Below are positions 44,815-55,758 of a stretch of DNA of 64,000 nucleotides, in pieces. Made by a program: the position numbers and the translations under genes. Below the pieces are notes generated by a model. It was not told the DNA's origin. It worked only from the letters and a program-made list of their open reading frames with translations, and did not search any database. Each line of letters starts with the position of its first letter. Within the stretch, counting starts at the first letter, position 1. Source of the stretch: Pseudevernia furfuracea (lineage: Eukaryota; Ascomycota; Lecanoromycetes; Lecanorales; Parmeliaceae); the NCBI GenBank assembly GCA_022315425.1, contig JAIUPT010000015.1, forward strand, positions 186,001 to 250,000, given 5' to 3'.

Positions 44815-45696
44815 TAGGGGCTATCAAAGTTACTTCTTCAAGCCAGATAGTAGCATTTTGAAAAACGTCAAATAGCCATTAGTTCTTTGATAGCACCTTA
44901 CAGGTAGATAGTAGCTTTCTATATATCCTCGAGGATAGCCTCGGAATTTAATACCGTGTTAAGTGCATTCGATATGAGGTCGACAGGGCCACGAAATTCC
45001 CCTCCTCTGATTTAGAAGAACTCGAATCGCTGCTGTTCAAGGCCTCGGCGATCGTTCTGATAAGCATATGCTTGATGCAGGCGTCTGTAAGGGCGCGTTT
45101 AGGCTTCTTTCTAGGTATGACATAAGGCTTTACGGTAGTGGGCCTTGTAAGAGACCACTGTAGCGCGTGTACATGATACAGAAATAGTAGAAAGTAGAGT
45201 GTGGTTAGGGGCTATCAAAGTTGGTTTCTCTAGACTGTTTTTCTACTATTTGAACCCCTCAGCCCTATCATTTGCCACCCAAATAGTAGAAATAATTCGT
45301 CAAGTACGTTGCTGCTCCAGATCAGCAATCACACTCTACTTTCTACTATTTGCGTATCATATACACGCGTTACGGTGGTCTCTTACAAGACCCACTACCC
45401 TGAAGCGACACTATATCGCTTGCAGTTAATACGATATTGAATTACGAGGCTATCCTCGAGGATATATAGAAAGCTACTATCTACCTGTAAGGTGCTATCA
45501 AAGAACTAATAGCTATTTGACTTTTTTCAAAATGCTACTATCTGGCTTGAAGAAGTAACTTTGATAGCCCCTATTGCTGGTCTGGAGCAGCAACGTACTT
45601 GACGAATATTTTCTACTATTTGGGTGGCAAATGGTAGGGCTGAGGGGTCCAAATAGTAGAAAAACAGTCTAGAGAAACCAACTTTGATAGCCCCTA
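44815..45696. repeat. Interleaved inverted-repeat (MITE-like) complex
   Basis: Two inverted-repeat pairs share the outer end TAGGGGCTATCAAAGTT. Pair A: left arm 44815-45205, right arm 45330-45573. Pair B: left arm 45206-45329, right arm 45572-45696. The order is A, B, inverted A, inverted B, so the pairs interlock rather than nest. All four ends lie at TA, as for Tc1/mariner-type MITEs. The left arm of A carries about 150 bp that are absent from the right arm. No ORF of note. Confidence 0.75.
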
Positions 45697-47884
45697 TTAT
45701 ACATATATACATACATACGCCCCGCTTACTTAGTTACTTATTTACTTAATTACTTATTCCTCATCCATCTCTCTCCCTTCTATGCGTGCGCTTGGGCTGT
45801 TTCCCCCCCTTCGCACCTCACCTCACTCGTCTTTTTTCTCGTGGGGGGGGGGGGGGTTTTTCGGGGCGCGGTTTCTTGTTTCCCCGCGTCTTTTTCTACG
45901 AGTCGGTGTGTTTTTGTTGTGTTTGGGTCATCGTCAGCAACGTCGTCGTCGTCGTCGGGGTGTGGCGCCGCCGGGATGGCGGAGGGGACGATTTGCGAGT
46001 ACGGACGGGTGTGTGGTGGTGGATGTGGTGGGGGGTTAGTGTCGTGAGGGTTTGGGGTTGAGGATGTGAATCGTTAATGAGGTGTTGGATGTTTGTTTGT
46101 TGCATAAGTAGTGGTAGGGGGGGAAACTGGAGTAGTAAGTGAGTGAGTGAGTGAATGAATAAGGATGAGATGAGATGAGATGGAGATGGAGATTGTGAGA
46201 TGGGATATGCTATGCTACATTCAGCTAAGAGTTATCTTGACTATTTATCTTATCGAGATAACTTTTGTATGATTAAGCGAGTCTTCGTTTTTGAGGGAAA
46301 ATGGAAGGAAATTGTTCTCGAAAGATTAATAGTATACAGGGCAAGATAAGCCACACACTACTTGTGAAAACACGAGCGGATACGCGAAATAATAAATTAA
46401 AAGCAAAAGAGAAAGAGAAAGAGAAAGCGAAAGCGAAAGCGAAAGAGAAAGAGACGGAAAACGAGAACCCGAGAGAGTAGCTGCGTACAGGATTTCAAAG
46501 GATTCGTATAACGCAGTATGTAGGGTGTTCTTACTCTGTCTGTTATCGGATTGTTCATGGTCATTTGTTACCGACAAGAACTGTTCAACCTCTTCCTTTT
46601 GTCGAGTCGAATACAGTGTGCATCCATCTACTCTCTATATCCACAACTCCCTGCCTCCTTTTTTCGCCCATAATCTATGTCTACGCCGCCTCCCCCTCTT
46701 CTCTCTCTCCTCCGTCGAACCCGAATTCATTAAGAAGCAATCAGTCATCAGTCAATCAGTCAGTTCGTCGCGTGAAAATGAGTGTCGGACATACCCACCA
46801 CCTCCAATCCAAACAAGCCAACGTATGTACACAGCAACATCACATCACAACAGCACACCACACCACATCACAACACACCCCCGCGTCCCTGATTAAACGC
46901 CCGTATGTATGCAGCGTATATGTTCCATCTCAGACACCGACGCAAATCCCGATACCAAGTACCAGCGTCAAACGCACACACTCATCTTCAAACCCCCCTC
47001 CCCCCCCATACCTAGTAAAATGAAGTGCGGAATCTTGCAGCCATTGATGAATCCCTCCCTCCATCCCTCCCTCCATCCCTCCATCCCTCCATCCCTCCAT
47101 CCCTCCCTCCATCCCCCCCTCTCCCCCCTCCCTCTCAGGGTCAGAACTAAGCGCCTCCCACGAATATCAATCGAACCCCAGTCTTTCAGACGACGTGAAA
47201 CGGCTACTTTTTTCGATATATACACACACAGATCCCTGACATACGACAATCGTAGCTGACGCCGAGTCGGAGTCGGTGATGGCATCTTACACGCTTAGTC
47301 GGGCGGCGGTTTGGTCGAGAGGAGTGGGGATTTTTTGCATCGCGGGGTGTGGATTGGATTGCTTGGTTGGGTGATTGGTTGGTTGGTAGGTAGGTAGGGC
47401 GAGGAAAAGGGGAGATGGAGGGATGGATGGATGGATGGATGTGGAGGGGTGAGGCGCTGGAAGGGGGGTCGGGTTGGGCGGTTTTTTGGGTATGCACGGA
47501 CTTGATAGGCGGACATTTAGGTGGAGAGGCGATGGTGGTTTTGGAGTGTTGATTTGGGAGAGGGGGTTGAAGATGACGACGGACGAGGATTCTGGGGAAG
47601 AGAAGAAGAGAACGGAGAAGGTTGGAAGAGAGATTTAATAAGGGTGGGTGGGGATGGTAGGGGCCAGGATAGAACAGAATTTAGTGAAATAGAACCAAGT
47701 AGGCAGTGACTCCGTCGGATAGGTGCAAGACACTTCCGAGCCCGTAGCTTCAAGAGCAACGCATGCAATGATTACCCGCTGTTTCGGCTATGGGGAGAAA
47801 AAACGCCTCTCGCATGAGCATCATTGAGATCCCGCTCGCTGTGCATAATGAACCGGAAGAACAACGCCATGAGCGCCAAATCAA
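45697..47884. other. Low-complexity intergenic region
   Basis: Poly-G at 45841-45856, GTC-type triplets near 45940-45960, TGAG/GATG tracts at 46136-46195, a GAAAGA/GAAAGC purine tract at 46405-46455 and a CCCTCCAT tract at 47051-47125. Nothing recognisable as a gene; some may be long UTR. Confidence 0.55.
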
Positions 47885-49586
47885 TCAATGAAGTTGCTTC
47901 ACCTCTAAAGGATCGATGCGTGGTGTAAAGAAATCCGTTTTCGTTCGCTCCATATCAATTGGCGGTGGCGGCAGGCTTATGTTCTGTGGCTTGCCTTCTG
48001 GGAGCCCGCCGTTTGTTAATGGGTGCTGAAGAGGTCCGCTGCCAGATGCTGGCTGATGCTGTCGTGATGCTGTGCTAGGGTCCGTAGCTGGAGCCGGCTG
48101 CATGATTGTAGGTAGACTTTGATGAGAGACATCACCATTGGAGACGGGATGGCTCTCGGGTGGAGCTTGGTCCAGGAGAGGGGCTCCACCTTGTGGCGCA
48201 GCATTGCCGTTGGAAACGAGTCCGCTCTGCGGTGCAGCCTGGCTCTTCGAGGTAGCGGGCATGCTGGGAAGCATGGTAGTCTCCGTCCGCTGGCTCCGAA
48301 AGCTGCTCGAGTGCGTAGTAACACGAGTGGTAAGGGCATGTAGAACTGCAACTCGCTCCTTGTGCTGTTTCCCATCCAAAGTCCCTACGCTCAGCGCTGT
48401 CATTCCGCCATCCTCCCCACTTTCTCCTGCATCGACCCACCTGATGGGTGATGCGAGGAAGAGAGTTTCGGCATCCCTTGTGGATTCTATGCGCAGGTGT
48501 TGCCTGATGTTCGGGTCCAGATTTGGCAATTTTCCATATTCGAAGTCTAGCTTTCCTCCGTACTTTCTTGGTATGTTATCGACTTCGATAAAGGAGGAGA
48601 GGGTTGGGAGGACGTCATTTGGGGCGAGAATAAATATCTTGGAGGTAGTGATGGGGTCGAACCATTTCTTGACCCAGCCCCAGACGATAGGAAAAAATGA
48701 AGGGGCGCCGATGATCTTGGACGAATCATTTCAGCATCTTTGTAGGAAAGGGAAGGCGCAATTGAGAGCTCACGAATATCCTGTCCAAAATTTCCGGGTA
48801 GTGGGCGGTGGCCAGTGTGCTCGCCTCCTGCATGTGACTTCGAAGGTTCCAAAATTGCTTCAGCCCGACCTTTGAGATGTCGATGATATTGTTCGACTGA
48901 TCGACTGGCGTCTCCGGGTTTGATCTTCCAGGCACCGAAGAGCAGAGAGGCATGATAAAGCGCGTAAGATTCTCATAAAGGGCGAACAGCCGAAGCTTCG
49001 GTGATTTAATCTTCGATTTGGACTTGGCGGAAGCATACGCGGAGATCTTCTTCTGGTCCAGCTTGCCAATTTCATATACATATATTGGTATCCCTCTCTT
49101 ATCTGTTCGGCCAGTCCATTGTGGGTACTGTCATCGTCAGCGTCCCACAAGATCCCGAAAGGGGGACCCGCACTCACAAACTGCCTCATAGCCTGGTACT
49201 CTTGTATGTCTATGTTCTCGTAAAGTGCGTCGAGCTCGTTCTCCTTGCGCCAAATTTCCGTGGCCTTGAATTGAGTATAGGCTTCTTGAGGGTTGAACCT
49301 CCGCGCTCTGAGGTATCGGCTTGTGATGCATTAGCGGTGCCGCAAGGGCCTTGGGCGCAGGCAAGACTTACATGAGTGTACCCTCGTCGTGACTGGCTTT
49401 TCCATCGGCTGCGTGGGGCGAGTAGAAGCCCTCTTTGGCACACAACTTCTTGAAATGCTCGAAGGCGGATGCCTCGTCTGGAGTCAAATGGGCCAAGTGA
49501 CCTTTCAGCCTGGCCTCTGGACTGGCAGCTTCTGGGGGCGGGGGGCCGACGGGGCCACTACTCTGCTTCCGAGTGAGTCCGTTCAT
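47885..49586 (-). CDS. SEC14-like CRAL-TRIO lipid transfer protein
   Basis: Four exons (49586-49372, 49319-49178, 49127-48774, 48715-47885) give 513 aa. The CRAL-TRIO N-terminal helices include GTLIRYLRARRFNPQEAY. The lipid-binding domain follows: FYPQWTGRTDKRGIPIYVYE, then NNIIDISKVGLKQFWNLRSH, HYPEILDRIFIIGAPSFFPI and VWGWVKKWFDPITTSKIFIL, with IPRKYGGKLDFEYG closing the domain. SEC14-type proteins exchange phosphatidylinositol and other lipids between membranes. The last roughly 180 residues are a Pro/Ser/Gln-rich tail. A related gene with the same domain order starts at 62403. Confidence 0.9.
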
Positions 49587-50555
49587 ATTGTTTATGCTAT
49601 CACTATCAGCCTATTCATGTCAATCGGTCGATTGATTTCGGGGCCAGCTGCTGTTTATGTAGAGTCAGCTTTTTCAGCTCAGCTTCTCCACATTCCGACA
49701 AGAACAACAAGAAGAACATGGTGTGACGCGACGATTAGTCATCAATCCACAATAGTGCAATACCGTACTCCATAGTGCCGATTTATTAATACATATCAGT
49801 GGTGTCAGCATTCCAGAGGTAAACGTATTTAAAGAAGGCTGACACTTCCGAGCGGCATAAGCGTGATAATGAGATAAGGAGATAAGGAGATAAGGTAAGG
49901 ATATACTCCGTAAAGGACTAGTACTTGAGGTAAGGCTGAACTCTCTTGGCGCCTTGGCAAAATCCAAGGGTCCGTGCGCAGTAGACTAGATTGTGCATAA
50001 CCAATCATGTCCGACAGGCTTGCGAGCTCAATTCCCTACGTCTTCTTCCACACCTCACTTGTCTACACGGACTGCTTCTTCAGAATCTTACATAAGGTAC
50101 AATGATACATACATTATATGATTATTGCTCTACGGTATGCCAATTGCCACTTGATGCTTTTGAGATGCGGCAAGTACCGTAAGTAAGTAGACGGGAGTAC
50201 TAAGATACCTTAGCTCCACCACTTCAACCCCCACTTGGAAGTTGGAAAGGATCAAGGTATAATTGAGTTAGTAATCGTAAAGTCAATCCTTCCTCGAACC
50301 GAGGAACCTATCGAATATCAAATCACTGAAATCAAACACCAAAAAAAACTGCCCTGCTGCAGGCGACCCGCCTGTCACGCTGCACCTGTCCGACATACTA
50401 TATATAGAGTACTCATTAATCTGGCCCACCGTGCTCGCTGCTGACTGCTCCATTTCTGCGTTTCAAGAATTGCTGCATCATCCACACTCGTACCTCTCAA
50501 CCTGTGATAGCAGTGCCACCGCCGGCTGCTTCTTTTCACTTTTCACCAAGACTGA
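49587..50555. other. Divergent intergenic region
   Basis: Shared upstream region of the SEC14-like gene (-) and the methyltransferase gene (+). It includes a (GATAAG)n-like run at 49870-49896. No other feature recognised. Confidence 0.5.
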
Positions 50556-52070
50556 ATGGCCGCCAATCCCCAAACTGCTGCTGGTGGAGACCCTGTCATT
50601 GAGGCAGATCCTGATGTGAGCTTCGTCTCTGGGCATCGCCGAATGGAAGACATGCCTGACAAAATCTCAAGCTGTACCATGCGTCGGATTCCGGCCTTGG
50701 AGATGATGTGTACGCGTTCAGCCTTGCGTTTGAAGTCATCACTCATCTGACTGCGCATGATGCAGATCCACGTATACTGCATCATTGACCAGTAGCATTG
50801 AGAGATATCCTATAGAAAATGGCCGCAGGTAAGAAGCCTAGTAATTGAAGCATTGGTCGGAGAAAACGCTCGCTAAGGACCATCATTCGACAGATACCAT
50901 GCGTATGTGCTCCAGCTACTTCCTTTCCTAAGGCTGACCGAAAGAGACATGAAGCTTTAAAGACGGCAGTCTGTTCCCTCCGCCATTGTTGAAAAGAAAG
51001 AAAACGCTTATTCCATGATTTTTAGATTACATGTTACCCAATGATGAAGTATGCCGCCTACCGACACACGCATACTACCCGTTGACGAAATTTCTAGAGC
51101 GAATTGGACCGCCTCGACCTCACACACCAAATGATGCGCATAACATTAGGCGACAAGCTCTTTTTGGCACCTATTGGTGAGAAGCCTGCAAAAATCCTTG
51201 ACGTTGGAACCGGGACAGGCATCTGGGCCATTGAGATGGGCGACGACTATCCAGATACGGAGATCATTGGGACTGACCTGAGCCCCACTCAACCTTCCTG
51301 GTACAGCACAACCCAGTATCAACCTTGTGTCACGTAAGCTGACAATCAAGGGTCCCCCAAAACGTCAAGTTCGAAGTCGACGACGCGGAAGAGCCTTGGA
51401 CCTTCCAAGAAAAGTTCGATTTCGTACACGTGCGCTATCTGGCTTCGGGCATTGGAGATTGGCCCAAGTTGATGCGCCAGGCTTTCGAACACACAAAGCC
51501 GGGTGGATGGGCGGAGTTTCAAGACTTTGACACTACTTACTATTCGGAAGATGGGTCTCTGAAGGAAGAACACAGTTCTTTCAAGTGGATCACTACCTTA
51601 CTCGAAGGAGTCCGCTCGTTTGGCCGAGACCCTTGTCCCGGCTTGAAACTCGAAGGTTTGATGAAAGATGCAGGCTTTGAGGGTGTCCAGCATGAGAAGT
51701 TTCGCATGCCTATTGGACCGTGGGCAAAAGACAAGCATTTGGTATGCCTTGCTCCTGAATCTGCTGACAGCAAAGCTTCTGCAAGATCTAAACAACTAAT
51801 GCAAGACCAGAAAACAATTGGCGCCTGGAACCTTGTACAGATTGAACATGGCATAGAGGGGTTTACTTTAAGACTCTTCACGCAAATTCTGGGCTGGAAG
51901 TCGGAGGAGGTACAAGTGCTTCTTGCCAACGTGCGAAAGGATCTGCGAGATCCAAGGATCCACGCACAGTTCGACTTGTGAGCCCGTTCATTCTTTGGCA
52001 ATCGAATAGCTTGCTGACAAGGGCGGACATTAGCCACGTTGCCTACGGCCAGAAACCCAAGGCGCCATAG
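50556..52070 (+). CDS. LaeA-like SAM-dependent methyltransferase
   Basis: Ten exons join in frame to 334 aa: 50556-50615, 50672-50709, 50766-50828, 50894-50902, 50955-50968, 51026-51048, 51098-51300, 51351-51741, 51811-51977, 52034-52070. The product reads SDSGLGDD, TASLTSSIERYPIENGRRYH, AFKDGNYMLPNDE, ELDRLDLTHQMMRITLGDKL, then SAM motif I AKILDVGTGTGIWAIE (about 100-115), IIGTDLSPTQPSW, FEVDDAEEPWTF and a family-typical end with HVAYGQKPK. Exons 4 (9 nt) and 5 (14 nt) are microexons needed to keep the YHAFKDG motif. The family includes LaeA, the global regulator of secondary metabolism, and many paralogues (small-molecule or protein methyltransferases). This one lacks features that would name it LaeA itself. 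Confidence 0.88.
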
Positions 52071-52480
52071 AAGGAGTTGACGAATCGGATGTTCAGGAAC
52101 TTGAACAACTCTCAGAAAAACGGTCTATATTTGACGGAATGGCCTCGATTTAGCATTTTTCCTAGCGTTAAAGAAAAGCAAGTCGACTTCACATAGTCTT
52201 TCTATGAACTCTCAGCAGCTCTCAAAATTCACTTGTATCCAACGCCGAATCTTTTTAACGTTGCTGTGTTCGTGTATATGCATCGATCTATCTCTATGAA
52301 GCTTTCAAGTCCATTCTTTGGTCTCATAAGTCGCTCCAGACAGACAGACAGATAGATAGAAAGCAATGTGAAGCAAAGAGGCAAAGAGGCAAAGTGTTGG
52401 TCTAAAGTTAGGGCTAGGGTTAAGCTGCAGTATGAGCCTCAATAACCTCTTTTCTTTCAAACCCCCTTGACACCCCAATC
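52071..52480. other. Intergenic region
   Basis: Short gap between two plus-strand genes with a (GACA)n/(GATA)n run at about 52338-52360. Nothing else recognised. Confidence 0.5.
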
Positions 52481-54018
52481 ATGTCGTCCTTCTCCCCAAC
52501 CGCCGCCCGCGCCAAGTTCCCCGCCCTCCAGCAATCCCATCAGGTCTATTTCGACAACGCTGGAGGCAGCCAAGCTCTTGGCGCAGTCGCATCATCGTAC
52601 GATTGATCCACCTTTGCCGTACGACTTGAATCACCAATGCCATGACATCCGAGCCTCTGCTCGGCTTGCTTGGAGAAACTGATTTCAGTATGCAGGGTCA
52701 AGGACTACCTCGAAGAGACAAACGTCCAGCTCGGCGCGAGCTATGATGTTGCGAAGCAGAGTACGGAGAGCTATGGGAGGGGAGTGGAGGCCGCGGCGGG
52801 GTTCATGGGTGCTGCGAGCGATGAGATTGGTACAATCGAAAATCAATTGGTTGACTACCTTACTTCCAGTCACTGACAACATCGGCGTTGCAGTGATCGG
52901 CCCCTCAACAACCCAGCTCTTCTCCAACCTCTCCCTTGTCCTCAATCTCCCCGTCGGCTCCGAAATCATCATCTCCTCCCTCGATCATGAAGCCAACATC
53001 TCTCCCTGGGTACGCCTCGCCAGACTGCACAACTACACAATCAAGTGGTGGCCAACCGCCCCCGCCTCCCCGACTCACACGTCGCCCTCTCCAATCCTCA
53101 CGCCTGAGAACCTGAACCCGCTGTTGTCGGAAAAGACAGCGCTGGTGACATGCACGCATGCGAGCAACGTACTGGGGACGATTCACGATGTGAAGAAGAT
53201 TGCAGAGATGGTGCATACGATACATGGTGCGACTTTGTGTGTGGATGGTGTGGCGTTGGCGCCGCACAGGGAGGTTGACGTGAAGGCTCTGGGGGTTGAC
53301 TTCTACGCTTTCTCTTGGTATAAAGTGAATACACATCCCAAATGTGGCGGCCTTCTGTCACTTTTCGCTGCAGGTGCCATTGCGCTGACGGCATTTCCAG
53401 GTCTATGGTCCCCACATAGCAATACTCTACGCCTCCCGCCAGGCCCAACAAAGCCTCGGCTCCCTAGGCCATTACTTCCACACCGGGACCAATCTCGAAA
53501 CGAAACTCGGTCTGGCATCCGCTAGCTACGAGCTCGTGGCCGCCCTTCCTTCAGTCGTCTCCTATTTCGGGCCTGATAAATCCGCAACTTGGGCCGCCAT
53601 CGCCGCGCACGAGGAGAAGCTGCAGGATATACTTCTGAGCTACTTGCGAAGCAGGGATGATGTGACCATACGTGGTGAGCGATCTGCCGAAAAGGAGTTG
53701 AGGGTGCCGGTTGTGAGCTTCACGGTCAAGGAGAGGAGTTCGAAGGATATTGTGGATGGCATTGAGAGCAAGAGCGATTTTGGATGCAGGTGGGGTCACT
53801 TTTATAGTAAGAGGATGGTGGATGATCTACTGGGTCTGGGTAGTTGTGGTGGGGTCGTACGGGTTAGCATGGTGCATTACAACACTGGTGAGTCTGCCTG
53901 TGGATGAGGATTTTGAAGTGGGAAAACGCTGATGTTGGACGCAGTGGAGGAAGTGGAGAGGTACGTCAAGGTGTTGGATGAGGTGTTGTCAGAAAGGTGG
54001 GCAGGCAATAACGTCTGA
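52481..54018 (+). CDS. Class-V aminotransferase/cysteine-desulfurase-like PLP enzyme
   Basis: Five exons (52481-52596, 52696-52829, 52894-53324, 53401-53887, 53945-54018) give 413 aa. The N-terminal QVYFDNAGGSQ, GPSTTQLFSNLSLVL, SLDHEANISPWVRLA, VTCTHASNVLGTIHDVKKIA, the PLP-nitrogen Asp in CVDGVALAPHRE (Asp201) and the Schiff-base Lys227 in FYAFSWYKVYGPH mark a fold-type I class-V enzyme of the cysteine desulfurase/selenocysteine lyase-like group. RVPVVSFTV and GHFYSKRMVD lie in the C-terminal domain. It is shorter than and unlike mitochondrial Nfs1, so housekeeping Fe-S assembly is unlikely; the substrate is unknown. Adjacent to the methyltransferase on the same strand, but with no evidence of shared function. 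Confidence 0.87.
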
Positions 54019-55758
54019 ACGGCCCCCCCAAAACCTTCAGCTACTTGGCCCGAAGCACCCTGAAGAAGTTTCCATTGCCTGTGCGCGCCCATTGGTTTTG
54101 AGCCTTCTCGGTGCGTTTGTTCTTCTCGTTACGTTCGAGTCTGCGCCCTATCTACCTTTGACCGCTCTGTCAGTCAAAGGCGGTTATTTACGGATCCATC
54201 TCTCGTGCCTTGCTGCCATCCGAATCGGAAACCGCCACGCTGCACCGTTAGCCCAGCCTGCGAATACTGCGATGCACTCACTCCAAGCTTGCACATCAAT
54301 AATAAATAGTACCATTCATTTTATCAAGCAGGCCTTCTTCTTCTTCGTCCGATACCCAAATCATAATCAACTCCATCCAACCATGCATCCATGCATCCAT
54401 TCATCCTTGGTTCTTTCTCAGCCTATCCTTGTCCGCAAGCAGAGAGTCAGTACTTACTCTCATCCACCATGCTCCACACCAAGCCCCAACCCACAATGTA
54501 CTGATCCGATTCCTCGCCATCCTTTTTATGCCGAAGGATGCAAACAAATCTCTTTCATGCCGGCGACGAGCTCGGACCCCCAAACGTAGTCGCTGCCATC
54601 CCCCCCCCCCCCCCCCCTCCCTTTCCCACCCTTGAACGGCTCCAGTACCGAGCAACGGCTTGGCTTCTCCTTCGACCAAGTACGAGCCTCATTCGCTCCA
54701 TGTTGCATGTTGCATGTTGCATGTAGAATAAGAATAAGCCGTCCCCTTCATTCCCCTCCTCGGGTCGAGAAACCTGCCCAGACCATCCGCATCCCGACGC
54801 CCTGACACCGAACCGAACCGACCGATGACGGTTTTTCGGTTCCTCGCTGTCGCATATCGTCGTGCTATCTATCCATCCTATAACATGCCATGCCATGTCA
54901 TGCCCTCGGACCCCGTTAGTTAGTTAGTTAGTTAGTCAGTCAGTCAGTCAGTCAGTTAGTTAGTCAGTCAGTCAGCCAGTCAAATCGCACGACACGACAT
55001 GACACGACATAACCGCCCACGACCGCCGTCTGTGCCATCTCGACCCCGCGCGCCCATTTCAACGCTCAGTCTCATCTCCGTCCATCTTTCGGCCCGAAAA
55101 AAAATTAACCCCCGGGCTCCATCCGTCGTCGGCGTCTTCGCCTCCGCGTCGCGACAGGTTTTTTTTTCTCATTTTTTTATCAGGCAGGTCTCGTTTTTCG
55201 AGCACGGCGTTTGAACGGTGCCGCCCGTGACCGTGACCGTGACCGTGACCGCGGGACGGCGCGGGCGCGGCGGTGCTCGTGCTGCTGCTTACGCACGCCC
55301 TGAGGGAGGGAATTCGACGTGAGAGAGAGGTAGGTGCGTTTGGCTGTTTTGTGGGGCCGGGTGCGGGTTGTGAGTGGTGGGGTTGGCAGAGGGGTGGATG
55401 GATGGGGGTTGCGAGGAGGGGGGTGATGCGGGCGATGCGTGCCATGCGGTGGGTGGTTGGTTCGGATTCAACGGGTCGAAGGTACGGGAGTGAGTGAGTG
55501 AGTGAGTGAGTGAGTGAGTGAGTTGGGTATCTAGGTTGAACCAAGGGCATGTGTCTGTAAGAACCGCGTCCGACGTTCCCTGGAGGACGTGAGGACCTAA
55601 CCTACTAATGTGGTAGATGATGTTAAGGTTTGTCACCTCTTAGTGTAGTACTCTAAGGTTTCTCTTGATCGAAAAGTAGATTCTGATGGTTGGAACATGG
55701 TTGGCGGTATTCAAGGGTTGGTTGAGGATGGTCGCATAGTCGGAGCGGTGAATGCCGC
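54019..55758. other. Low-complexity intergenic region
   Basis: Poly-C at 54598-54617, (GTTA/GTCA)n at 54915-54980, (GTGACC)n at 55226-55250 and (GAGT)n at 55488-55523. Many short ORFs on both strands reflect these repeats. No gene recognised. Confidence 0.6.

Noticed and set aside
46909..47285. Short ORFs rich in Pro/Ser/His
   Set aside because: Produced by the CCCTCCAT microsatellite in several frames on both strands.
54401..54896. Overlapping short ORFs around the poly-C run
   Set aside because: Low-complexity Gly/Pro-rich translations caused by homopolymers; no gene signature.
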